Assembly: GCF_023746595.1 (NCBI RefSeq)
Contig: NZ_CP080572.1
Span: 496,001 to 560,000 of the forward strand
Direction of reading: 5' to 3'
Origin: Thermococcus argininiproducens
GTDB lineage: Archaea; Methanobacteriota_B; Thermococci; Thermococcales; Thermococcaceae
Length of the DNA: 64,000 nucleotides
Within the stretch, counting starts at the first letter, position 1; every line of letters begins with the position of its first letter. Shown here piece by piece: positions 17,326 through 24,568 of this stretch. The notes beneath the pieces were generated by a model. That model did not search any database and was not told the origin of the DNA. It saw only the letters and a list, made by a program, of their open reading frames with translations. Position numbers and translations under genes: made by a program.

Positions 17326-17922
17326 GTGGAAGTTATTAAGTGGTTGAAAGAAGGACATGATAGTGCGAAGGATATTGTAGATCTCCCATGGAATGTAATG
17401 AAAAAGACAGAGGGCGTGTTCATAGCTGAATATCCTAAGATTCCATTCGTATTGAACGTGGTGATAACAGAAGAGTTTGTTCATTTGATAGTCCCCAGTG
17501 GGGTAGAAACTGTAGCTTTGGACCTGCCCGAGCGGTTAAAAATTTATCACACATTGTTGATTCTCAATGAAAAATTAAATCTTCTTAAGTTCACTATAAG
17601 TGGGATGAATGAAGAAATAATGTTGAGGGTGGATCTTGACAGAAAAACTCTTGGAAAAGCAGAGTTTAATGACGCCCTAACAGCTCTCCTCATAGGTTTG
17701 AATCAACTAATATTGGCTTTGGGTTTGGAAGAGGAATTTGCTCGTGCAGTGTTTGAGAGGATTGCTTTGATGGTTATGGATCGTCTGGAAAAAGGCATGA
17801 AAAAAGATGAAATTTTGAAATTCTTAATTGTCAAAGTTGGGATGGATACTAAAGATGCTGAAGAGTTCTTAAAGAGGATAATTGAAGAAAGAAAACCAAA
17901 GGAGGAAGTTGGTTATCTTTAA
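17326..17922 (+). CDS. Uncharacterised protein next to oriC
   Basis: About 198 residues, not recognised. The first half is beta-rich (GVFIAEYPKIPFVLNVVIT, then EEFVHLIVPSGVETV) and the second half helical, with an amphipathic stretch near ALLIGLNQLILALGLE and a charged C-terminus; overall it recalls chaperone-like/YbjN-type folds but without sequence proof. No signal or clear TM helix. The frame opens at GTG 17281. An ATG at 17314 has no ribosome site, whereas GGTGG (17316-17320) precedes GTG 17326, which I prefer; a TATA-like CTTAAATAC lies at 17285. It ends 1 nt before the convergent PIN gene stop. Confidence 0.75.
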   Translation: MEVIKWLKEGHDSAKDIVDLPWNVMKKTEGVFIAEYPKIPFVLNVVITEEFVHLIVPSGVETVALDLPERLKIYHTLLILNEKLNLLKFTISGMNEEIMLRVDLDRKTLGKAEFNDALTALLIGLNQLILALGLEEEFARAVFERIALMVMDRLEKGMKKDEILKFLIVKVGMDTKDAEEFLKRIIEERKPKEEVGYL

Positions 17923-18921
17923 TCATCTCTCAATTTTCAACTCTTCTAATTTTCTGCACAGGTTCCAGTGGAAATGAAACTCTTGATATATGTCTTTCAT
18001 AAATCTTAACTTTAACTCATTAAGTTTTGTTTTTCCTCCAAATTCGCCAAATACTAACACGTTGTTTATCTCAATTACTCCAAAAACTGCTGCCAAGTTA
18101 AACAAAAGCGTTCTCAACTGGTATCCACTTGCATAGTGTTCATTAAGTTCTTCATGTGGGTACTGAAAAAGGAAATACTCAAGCCCCTCCATCCTTGCCA
18201 TGTCTGTCATTGCTATATCTGCAGTTAAGAGGACAACTAGGGAAGGTGTGTTCCTATCAAATTCCTTTAAGGTTTTGATTATTAATTCGTCATTAGTGTT
18301 TGTCTTTTCGTTAATACTCTTGACTTCGATTATCTTGTCTTTGATCTTTTCATACTCTCTTAGAGCAATATAAGTGGCTTTTCGCGATTTCTTCATTCTT
18401 CTGTTGCTAAATTCGTGCAGGAGGTGAGAATTGTGCAAAATCCTCTTAAACTCTCTCAATTGGCCAGGGCTGTATTTAAAATTCATTGCATTTTCTATTT
18501 CCTTTTTCACAAGATCCACTATTGCTATTTGAACCCCTTCTACACCCCTGAACTTAGAAAGGAATGCATGATATAGGAGGTTTGTATCTGGAGCGAAGAT
18601 AATCTTCTTCGTTAAGCTTTTATAAGCTTTTAATTTTTTATCAAATTCATCCATGTTTTCATATGTTATCACTCCACTGGAGATGAAGCATTCATAGAAA
18701 TCCCTATAATTTGGGAGGTCATAAAAGTACCTTTCATTTCCTTTTAAAATATGGTAAAAGTCATTTTCATGTGCGAGAACATTTATCTTGTAACCTTGTT
18801 TGTATGGATAGGCCTCGAGAAGTGGAAGTTCGTATAGGGGTGCCTTCACTTGGATCTTATTGTTTCTCTGGATTAAGTTGATCAAGATTTGTAGTTCAGC
18901 TTTTTCTATAATCTCTTCCAT
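17923..18921 (-). CDS. PIN-domain nuclease-like protein paired with a CARF protein
   Basis: 332 residues. An N-terminal about 105-residue region of unknown fold precedes a PIN-like nuclease domain with candidate acidic metal ligands D112 (FAPDTNLLYHAFL), E141 (DLVKKEIENAM), D211/E212 (TNDELIIKTL) and D235 (LLTADIAMTDMA); the spacing is as in PIN ribonucleases. It overlaps the upstream CARF-domain gene by 16 nt, with GGAGGG as ribosome site, so the two are co-expressed. CARF-nuclease pairs usually sense cyclic oligoadenylate from type III CRISPR systems. The last about 20 codons include an ORB-like sequence (17961), giving the peptide HFHWNLCRK. Confidence 0.8.
   Translation of the reverse strand: MEEIIEKAELQILINLIQRNNKIQVKAPLYELPLLEAYPYKQGYKINVLAHENDFYHILKGNERYFYDLPNYRDFYECFISSGVITYENMDEFDKKLKAYKSLTKKIIFAPDTNLLYHAFLSKFRGVEGVQIAIVDLVKKEIENAMNFKYSPGQLREFKRILHNSHLLHEFSNRRMKKSRKATYIALREYEKIKDKIIEVKSINEKTNTNDELIIKTLKEFDRNTPSLVVLLTADIAMTDMARMEGLEYFLFQYPHEELNEHYASGYQLRTLLFNLAAVFGVIEINNVLVFGEFGGKTKLNELKLRFMKDIYQEFHFHWNLCRKLEELKIER
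17961..17982 (+). promoter_or_regulatory. Mini-ORB inside a coding sequence
   Basis: GGTTCCAGTGGAAATGAAAC plus TC lies in the 3' end of the PIN-like gene, identical over 28 nt (GCACAGG...AACTCT) to the right ORB at 17044 but lacking GGGGGG. Confidence 0.65.
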
Positions 18922-19385
18922 CTTCGGCCCTCCATGAAGTCTTTTAACCTTTGCACATGTAGGGGAATCATCATATATGGCCTGCTAGCATATTCAAGAT
19001 CTCTGAGAGAGAGGTAGAAAAGGTGCTCTACTTCCAGTGGAAGTGCATGGATAGTAGCTCCTGCAACAAGAGCTTTTCTTCCAGAGGTTATATCCATTGC
19101 TATCTCATACTCTTTCTCTTTCAATGTCTTTAAAAGGCTTCCAATCTTCTCATCAGCTTCAAGAAAGTTGTCTTCTTCAATGATTTCCCACTCAATTTTT
19201 GGAGAAAAATCATAAGCTTCTGAGATTATTTTTAAAGCCTCCACAGCCTTTGGAAGATTTTGTTTGTAGGCATTTTCTAGAAAAATGTAAATTTCGTTGG
19301 GTTTGTATCCATTCATAACTGTGGCATAGTAAGCGTTCACCATGGCCCATGTGGATCTTCCAAGCATTGTTATGTATGCTTTCAT
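18906..19385 (-). CDS. CARF-domain protein (CRISPR-associated Rossmann fold)
   Basis: 159-residue stand-alone CARF-like domain. It starts with the typical first strand and loop (MKAYITMLGRSTWAMVNAYY), has strand EIYIFLE, and carries the family signature DITSGRK (98-104; compare DITGGTK) followed by HLFYLSL. CARF domains bind cyclic oligoadenylates and switch on an attached or associated effector. Here the effector would be the overlapping PIN-like nuclease. No Cas10, Cas6 or CRISPR array is visible in the window. Start: ATG 19385 with GAGG just upstream; GTG 19394 lacks a ribosome site. Confidence 0.75.
   Translation of the reverse strand: MKAYITMLGRSTWAMVNAYYATVMNGYKPNEIYIFLENAYKQNLPKAVEALKIISEAYDFSPKIEWEIIEEDNFLEADEKIGSLLKTLKEKEYEIAMDITSGRKALVAGATIHALPLEVEHLFYLSLRDLEYASRPYMMIPLHVQRLKDFMEGRRWKRL
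19031..19045 (+). promoter_or_regulatory. Mini-ORB-like dyad inside CARF gene
   Basis: CTTCCAGTGGAAGTG contains the perfect dyad CTTCCAGTGGAAG. It is the most distal ORB-like match, 2 kb from the core origin, and could be chance. Confidence 0.35.
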
Positions 19386-19395
19386 TCTCCTCACT

Positions 19396-19857
19396 TTAAT
19401 CTATAAGTATGAGACCATACAAAACACTTTCGGAAAAGTCTAGATTAACGATAGTTGAGAGTTCTATTCCGATTGCATCTATTGAGGGCCTCACTTTCTC
19501 TGGCATTTTGCATTTTCCACTTTTTTCAAACTCACATTCTTTGCATAGGTTGCAATCTCCAGGAAAGAATGCTATTGTGTAGAAGTTTCCATTTTTAAAT
19601 AGTTCTTGCTCTTTGTTGAGAAGATACCTTAAAATTTCTCGTTTTTCATTTTCGAATTTTTCAGGGTCAATTGTAAATTTTATTAAAAGAGCTGTATGAT
19701 AATGTTTTAGTAATTCTTTTGTTTCTTTCCATGAAGGAACATATGGGGGGCAAGAAGGGCTTTTCCCATAACTTGGACAGCTTCTGCACTTCCATACTGG
19801 TCTTGGTGAAATTTTAATGCTACTTGTGGGGATTTCTTTTTCCCAAACGATTTTCAT
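19396..19857 (-). CDS. DUF2284 metal-binding protein
   Basis: 153 residues with eight or more cysteines in the pattern of DUF2284: CRSCPSYGKSPSCPPYVP (24-41) and CNLCKECEFEKSGKCKMPEK (101-120), then RPSIDAIGIEL. Probably binds an Fe-S cluster or another metal; no reaction is established. Located 10 nt upstream of the CARF gene on the same strand, so it may share the transcript, though this protein is widespread outside defence loci. Start ATG at 19857. Confidence 0.85.
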   Translation of the reverse strand: MKIVWEKEIPTSSIKISPRPVWKCRSCPSYGKSPSCPPYVPSWKETKELLKHYHTALLIKFTIDPEKFENEKREILRYLLNKEQELFKNGNFYTIAFFPGDCNLCKECEFEKSGKCKMPEKVRPSIDAIGIELSTIVNLDFSESVLYGLILID

Positions 19858-20017
19858 GGAAAAATGTTGAAGGATGACGTTAAAAATTTAATCCCTTTGC
19901 CGTCTATAGCTTTCACTTTTCCAATCATGTCTATACATCCAAATCTTCACCACTATTATGTACTAAGCAAAATTTAATTCCGAAATATTTTTACGTTCCT
20001 AAATAAAATATTGAATC

Positions 20018-20554
20018 ATGAAAACTTTGGGATGTTTAATTGCCATTTTTGTCTTTGCAGCTGGCTGTCTTGGGGGAGGTGAGAAAGTGAGTTTGAAAGT
20101 TAGTTCGGTCTTTGGAGAAAATGAGTTGATTCCTTCTAAATACACCTGTGAGGGGATAGATGTAAGCCCCCCACTACATCTTGAAGGGCTTAGTGACAAG
20201 GCAGTAAGCATTGCAATAATAGTGGATGACCCTGATGCTCCTGTAGGAACTTTCACTCATTGGGTTGCTTGGAATATTCCTCCTGTAGATGAAATTCCAG
20301 AAGGTGTTCCAAAGGAAAAAGTAGTCGAATCTCCGATAAAGGCTTTGCAAGGTAAGAATGATTTTGGAAGAATTGGATACAATGGTCCATGCCCTCCGAG
20401 AGGTCATGGGGTGCACCACTACCACTTCAAGATTTACGTACTTGATACAACTCTTGACTTAAAACCTGGAGCTACAAAGAAGGAGTTAGAGAAGGCTATT
20501 CAGGGCCATATCATTCAGTTTGGGGAACTTGTTGGGCTTTATGAAAGAAGCTGA
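20018..20554 (+). CDS. Secreted YbhB/PEBP-family lipoprotein
   Basis: 178-residue phosphatidylethanolamine-binding/RKIP-like protein. The lipobox FVFAAGC (C17) marks membrane attachment outside the cell. The PEBP signature is complete: VDDPDAPVGTFTHWVAWNIP, then GPCPPRGHGVHHYHFKIYVL. PEBP proteins bind small anionic groups; the archaeal role is unknown. There is no ribosome site, and ATATTTTTAC about 30 nt upstream suggests a leaderless mRNA. The stop codon TGA lies in the dispersed hairpin repeat at 20551. Confidence 0.9.
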   Translation: MKTLGCLIAIFVFAAGCLGGGEKVSLKVSSVFGENELIPSKYTCEGIDVSPPLHLEGLSDKAVSIAIIVDDPDAPVGTFTHWVAWNIPPVDEIPEGVPKEKVVESPIKALQGKNDFGRIGYNGPCPPRGHGVHHYHFKIYVLDTTLDLKPGATKKELEKAIQGHIIQFGELVGLYERS

Positions 20555-20580
20555 CTTCATCCTTTGAAGTGAGGCTTGAA
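20551..20580 (-). repeat. Diverged IS605-like right-end hairpin
   Basis: CTGACTTCATCC-TTTGA-AGTGAGGCTTGAA resembles the minus-strand version of the 500-537 repeat (CTGACCTCC...GAGGCTTTCAA). Like the trpS copy, its CTGA supplies the stop codon of the adjoining gene. Confidence 0.45.
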
Positions 20581-20590
20581 AAAGAAAAAA

Positions 20591-20836
20591 TCACTTATAG
20601 CGGAGCTTAACGTATAGATTAATTCCACTTTGAAATGCTGCAAGTGAATTCAACGTTAAAAACACAATGTCTCCAATTAGATATGAATAGATTGTTAACA
20701 ATGTAGAAGCGGTAACATATACCATAATGAACTCTAAATTCAGTGGACATTTTTTATTTTTTATCGTTTCCAGTGTTTGAGGAATCCAAGAGCTCACGAG
20801 AAGAAGCATTCCTATTAGCCCCACTGCTTCTTTCAT
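20591..20836 (-). CDS. SemiSWEET-like PQ-loop membrane protein
   Basis: 81 residues, three predicted TM helices and the PQ-loop motif SSWIPQTLETIK (15-26), as in SemiSWEET half-transporters that dimerise to carry sugars. Ribosome site GAGGTGAT precedes the ATG at 20836. Stands alone; substrate not predictable. Confidence 0.85.
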   Translation of the reverse strand: MKEAVGLIGMLLLVSSWIPQTLETIKNKKCPLNLEFIMVYVTASTLLTIYSYLIGDIVFLTLNSLAAFQSGINLYVKLRYK

Positions 20837-20952
20837 TTTATCACCTCTCTCCCCTTTTGCCTCTCAAAGCTTGAGCCAGGTATTAAAAAGTCTTGTGAAC
20901 TATTTTGGTTATATTTTAATGGAAAGAAAAGTAGAAAATAATCAGAAAAATG

Positions 20953-21426
20953 TTAACCTCTTTTTAGTTCTGAGGCGAGCTTTGAAGTGGCCCAGGTTTT
21001 TACGTCATCATCGAGAATATCGTTAATTATCTTAAACGCTTCGTGTATTTTTCCCTCTCTTGCTAAGGCCAGTCCAACTTCTGCTTGGATTTTTGATCTA
21101 TTGGAGACATCTTTTATAAATTCGGCTATTCTTAAGGCTTCATCAAACCTTTTGAGTGCTAAGAACTCAAAAGCGAGACTCATAAGGGCCTTTGTCACAT
21201 TTTCGTAGTTTTCTATCTCCATTATTGCTTCTATCGTTTTCTCAAGGGCTTCTTTATAATCCATCCTTTGTTTAGCCATCTCAACAGTTACCATGGAAAG
21301 TGACTTTGCTCTTATCCCCTTATCCGGGATTGATTGGGCTATTTCGAAGGCATTAGCGAAATCCCCACGAGTTATGAGTTTTGAAACAGTTTCATAAAGG
21401 GCCCGTGATTGATACCACTCTTGCAT
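20953..21426 (-). CDS. Helical-repeat (TPR-like) protein
   Basis: 157 residues entirely composed of paired amphipathic helices with TPR-like spacing (for example FANAFEIAQSIPDKGIRAKS, then ALMSLAFEFLALKRFDEALR, then GLALAREGKIHEAFKIIN). Likely a protein-protein interaction scaffold. The frame opens at 21450, but GGTG precedes the ATG at 21426. It lies directly left of the IS element. Confidence 0.75.
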   Translation of the reverse strand: MQEWYQSRALYETVSKLITRGDFANAFEIAQSIPDKGIRAKSLSMVTVEMAKQRMDYKEALEKTIEAIMEIENYENVTKALMSLAFEFLALKRFDEALRIAEFIKDVSNRSKIQAEVGLALAREGKIHEAFKIINDILDDDVKTWATSKLASELKRG

Positions 21427-21485
21427 ATGAACACCACATAAGTTTTGCATTTGAAAGATTTAACTTTTTTGTTGCTGTTAAGTCT

Positions 21486-21501
21486 CCTTCCGAAAGGGAG
21501 G
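21486..21501 (+). repeat. IS left-end hairpin
   Basis: CCTTCC-GAAA-GGGAGG stem-loop, 74 nt upstream of tnpA; a likely TnpA recognition hairpin. Confidence 0.6.
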
Positions 21502-21574
21502 AAATACGGCAGGAGGGGCGAGATGGGGTGGTAGATGGAAAGTTTTATATAGTTTCAACAAAAAATATGTAACT

Positions 21575-21991
21575 ATGAAATACAAACTTGACAGAGGAGC
21601 TCACTCCGTATACTCTCTTCACTATCATCTCATCTTCGTAGTAAAGTACCGTAGAAAAGTTTTTACAAATGATAAAATCATTGACTTCCTCAAACAGAAG
21701 ATTCACGAGATTTCAGAAACTTTTGAAGTTGAAGTTCTTGCAATAGAGTGTGATGCGGATCATGTTCACATTTTGTTCAAAGCAAAGCCAACCCTGAACA
21801 TCCCCAAGTACATCAACGCCCTGAAAACCATAACTTCGAGAGAGATAAGGAGAAAGTTTCCAGAGGTGAAGAAGAAGCTGTGGAAGAACGTCTTCTGGTC
21901 TCCTTCATATTTTCTCGCAACGACTGGACAAGTTACGTTGGATGTTTTGAAGAAGTATGTGGAATCACAAGGTGAGAATGGTGCTGATTAG
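21575..21991 (+). CDS. tnpA: IS200-type TnpA transposase (Y1 HUH)
   Basis: 138-residue HUH single-strand transposase. The HUH motif is CDADHVHILF (H63, H65) and the catalytic tyrosine is Y112 in SPSYFLATTGQVTL. Length is full for the family. Uses hairpin ends to excise and insert the element as ssDNA. Its last codons overlap the start of tnpB. A decayed relative of its C-terminal part is found at 26326-26480. Confidence 0.95.
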   Translation: MKYKLDRGAHSVYSLHYHLIFVVKYRRKVFTNDKIIDFLKQKIHEISETFEVEVLAIECDADHVHILFKAKPTLNIPKYINALKTITSREIRRKFPEVKKKLWKNVFWSPSYFLATTGQVTLDVLKKYVESQGENGAD

Positions 21992-23222
21992 CTACAAATT
22001 CCGCATATATCCCTCAAAGACTATAGAAGCAAAACTAAACGAACAGCTTGAGTTATGTCGCTGGTTGTATAACCGTTTGCTTGAAGAAGTCAACAAAGCT
22101 CGTAGAGAAGGTAGAAAGATAACTTGGAGAGACACTCAAGCTCTTATCGTGAAGATTAAGCAAGAAAAACCAGAGCTGAAGAACGTTTACTCCAAAGTTT
22201 TACAGATGGTGAACCACCAGCTCTGGTCAAACATTAAAGGCTTAAACGAGCTGAGAAAGAAGGGAAAGAAGGTTGGATGGCTTCGTTATAAGACCTCACC
22301 AAACTCATTTAAAACTCTGAATTTCAACCAGAGCGGATTCAGAATTGACTTCAAGAGGAGGAAGTTAGTCCTGTCCAAAGTTGGAGAGATCACGATAGAG
22401 CTTCACCGTCCAATTGAAGGTAAGATTAAGGGTGTAATAATCAAGAGAACCAAACGCGGTAAGTGGTTCGCAATCGTGCAAGCTGAAGTGGAGCCAGAAC
22501 CCCTACCTCCAACGGGGAGAGCTATTGCTATAGACTTGGGAATTCAGAACTTCTGCGTTGATTCTGATGGACTTGCGTTCGAGAATCCAAAGTTCATCGA
22601 TAAAACTCTTGAGAAAATAAAGAGGGTGCAGAAACAGCTATCAAGAAAGCAGAAGGGATCAAAAAGAAGAGAGAAAGTCAGACTTAGGCTGGCTAAACTC
22701 TATGAGAAGCTCGAAAATCAACGCAACGATTTCCTGCATAAACTCTCTCGATATTATGTCAACAACTATGACGTAATTTGCGTGGAAGATCTCGACATTA
22801 GGGATATGGTAGAGAACGGTAACTCCTCAACTCTGAATAGACACATTCACGATTCTGCTTGGTATAAATTCCTCTCACTGCTCGCCTACAAGGCTGAAAG
22901 AGCTGGTAGGTGGGTGCTGAGAATTAAGCCTGCTAACACTTCAAAAAGATGTGCTAGGTGTGGTTATGTCATGGAAAACCTAACCTTGAAGGATAGATGG
23001 TTTGTTTGTCCTATTTGTGGATGGGAGGCGGACAGAGATTACAACGCTTCCCTAAACATCTTAGATGTGGGGCTGGGACGGTCCCGAACGCCCGTGGAGA
23101 GAGAACCTCTACTCCTAATTATTCCCTATCGGAAGGTGATCGAGGGGCAAGTTCTCTCAGTGAAGCGGGAAGCCCCCTTGCGTAAGCGAGGGGGTAGTTC
23201 ACGTTTTCCTACATCTCAATGA
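21978..23222 (+). CDS. tnpB: TnpB RNA-guided nuclease
   Basis: About 414 residues. RuvC-like residues are all present: D186 (AIAIDLGIQNF), E270 (VICVEDLDIRD), D354 (ADRDYNASLN), with the zinc ribbon CARCG...CPICG. TnpB uses an RNA made from the element's right end to cut DNA. Starts at 21957, 21978 or 21981 are possible inside the tnpA end; GGTGAG precedes the last two. The last about 6 codons lie beyond the right-end hairpin in host DNA and overlap the ccdA stop by 14 nt, so the C-terminus was set by the insertion site. Confidence 0.92.
   Translation: MVLISYKFRIYPSKTIEAKLNEQLELCRWLYNRLLEEVNKARREGRKITWRDTQALIVKIKQEKPELKNVYSKVLQMVNHQLWSNIKGLNELRKKGKKVGWLRYKTSPNSFKTLNFNQSGFRIDFKRRKLVLSKVGEITIELHRPIEGKIKGVIIKRTKRGKWFAIVQAEVEPEPLPPTGRAIAIDLGIQNFCVDSDGLAFENPKFIDKTLEKIKRVQKQLSRKQKGSKRREKVRLRLAKLYEKLENQRNDFLHKLSRYYVNNYDVICVEDLDIRDMVENGNSSTLNRHIHDSAWYKFLSLLAYKAERAGRWVLRIKPANTSKRCARCGYVMENLTLKDRWFVCPICGWEADRDYNASLNILDVGLGRSRTPVEREPLLLIIPYRKVIEGQVLSVKREAPLRKRGGSSRFPTSQ
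23173..23194 (+). repeat. IS right-end hairpin (probable guide-RNA scaffold end)
   Basis: A 9-bp stem (one T-G pair) capped by GTAA, within the last codons of tnpB and followed by TAGTTCACG. It is similar in layout to the solo hairpins at 500, 59815 and 60201. Confidence 0.7.
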
Positions 23223-23934
23223 TCACGTATATTCCTAGGGCTATCAAAATAACTCCTGCTATCATCGAAAGTTCTCTTGATCTCTGTACAATTTTTTGAG
23301 AGATTGATTTACTTTCTGTTATACTCCCTACAGTGAAGAGTATTATCAACAAAGGCAGAATAAAGATGATGTTGTATAGGGCCAGAAGTATCAGCGTTAA
23401 TGTTCTTCCAACTTTGGAGATTAAGATGGCATAGGCCAAATAAGTACCAGAAGAGCAGGGTAAAAGCGTGAATGATATTATAACTCCTAATGAAAAGGCC
23501 CCAAAAATTGTTGCTTCTTTTCTGAATATATTTCGTCTTGCTTCTTTTTTTCCAACAATTCTGCTCTTTTCTAGATACCCTGTGGCAAATGTATAAGCTC
23601 CAAAGATTATTGATATTGCCCCAGCAACCCATACTGGAATTGTTTTGGTTAGTATTACTAGGCCAACCCCGAGTAGGTAGTAAGAGATGTAAATTGCACT
23701 CACAAAGGCCATCCCAACAGCATAAATTCTTTTTTTAGTGATGTTCTCCTTTAGAGATAATGCTATGAGCAACATGGTATAGATGACAAATGTGCATGGG
23801 TTTATGGAATCTGCCCCCGCAAGTCCTAAAAGAGGATAAATTAAGTCTTTCAGACCAAGAAAGGTTAGGATTCCTGCAGTTAATCCGAGGGAAGAGAAGA
23901 TAATTAAAAGCAAAACTTTGATTTCAGACCTCAC
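23209..23934 (-). CDS. CcdA/DsbD-like thiol-disulfide transmembrane protein
   Basis: About 241 residues with six or more TM helices and paired cysteines in SINPCTFVIYTML and TLLPCSSGTYLAYA, the CcdA/DsbD core that passes electrons across the membrane. The longer frame starts at ATG 23964, but GGTGAG precedes GTG 23934, which I use. It follows and overlaps the thioredoxin-like lipoprotein gene, a natural redox partner. Its 3' end is overlapped by tnpB; the IS inserted immediately after this gene. Confidence 0.88.
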   Translation of the reverse strand: MRSEIKVLLLIIFSSLGLTAGILTFLGLKDLIYPLLGLAGADSINPCTFVIYTMLLIALSLKENITKKRIYAVGMAFVSAIYISYYLLGVGLVILTKTIPVWVAGAISIIFGAYTFATGYLEKSRIVGKKEARRNIFRKEATIFGAFSLGVIISFTLLPCSSGTYLAYAILISKVGRTLTLILLALYNIIFILPLLIILFTVGSITESKSISQKIVQRSRELSMIAGVILIALGIYVIIEM

Positions 23935-24454
23935 TCGGCTCACCATTGGTGAAAACGTATTCAAGTTTATTAATGATTTCGGTGTTGTTTTCTGGGATCA
24001 AATAAACCTTGTCAGTTATAAAGAGAATTCCTTTTGCTTTTTTTGCTTCTTCTACGAAATCATCGGCATAATCGACTGGGAATTCGCCATTGACTATTGC
24101 ATAGAGCTTTCCATCATAGAATATTCCTATTACAGGAACTCCAGTTACACCGAGTATCTGATAGAGCTGTTCAAACATTTTGCCATTGTATTCATTCCCT
24201 TGTATTTCATAGTAAGTTAAGGAGTTTTCTCCGAAGAATTTTGGGAGTTCTTCTTTCATCTTTTTACAATGGGGGCACGTGGCCAGCCCATACATGTAAA
24301 AGTGGAACTTTGATTTGTCAAGAGTGAATGTGTTAGAGTCTGTTGGGGTTGTGGATTCTGTGGTGCTCTGGGGGGTGTTTTCTCCACCAATGCACCCGCT
24401 TGCAACGACAGCAATTATGAGAAGTGCAAGAATCCCTACAACAATTTTTTTCAT
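23924..24454 (-). CDS. Thioredoxin-fold lipoprotein
   Basis: 176 residues: lipobox VVASGC (C21), a Ser/Thr-rich linker (about 28-42), then a thioredoxin fold with active site ATCPHCKK (C60-C63) and cis-proline loop VTGVPVIGIF. Located outside the membrane, where it would make or reduce disulfides with the CcdA-like protein encoded just downstream (overlap). GGTGG ribosome site before ATG 24454. Confidence 0.9.
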   Translation of the reverse strand: MKKIVVGILALLIIAVVASGCIGGENTPQSTTESTTPTDSNTFTLDKSKFHFYMYGLATCPHCKKMKEELPKFFGENSLTYYEIQGNEYNGKMFEQLYQILGVTGVPVIGIFYDGKLYAIVNGEFPVDYADDFVEEAKKAKGILFITDKVYLIPENNTEIINKLEYVFTNGEPSEV

Positions 24455-24568
24455 TAAGTACCACCTTATGCAAGGGTATGCTTTATGGGTTATAAATGTT
24501 TAGGAATGTAGATTTTTTGGCACGTATCTTTTTAAGAACTTTTAAATTATGTTTGTGGTGGTGAGAGC

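Larger units (their letters stand above)
21478..23205 (+). mobile_element. IS200/IS605 family element (tnpA + tnpB)
   Basis: Complete-looking single-strand transposon about 1.7 kb. A left subterminal hairpin CCTTCC-GAAA-GGGAGG lies at 21486-21501 and a right hairpin CCCCCTTGC-GTAA-GCGAGGGGG at 23173-23194. Both ORFs are intact with catalytic residues. There are no terminal inverted repeats or target duplications, as expected for the family. Outer boundaries are approximate; the right end is a few nt before the ccdA stop (23209). Confidence 0.88.

Noticed and set aside
16620-17985. Repeats ending in AATGAAAC looked like a CRISPR array
   Set aside because: Spacing is irregular, copies occur on both strands and inside genes, and the dyad plus G-tract fits origin recognition boxes.
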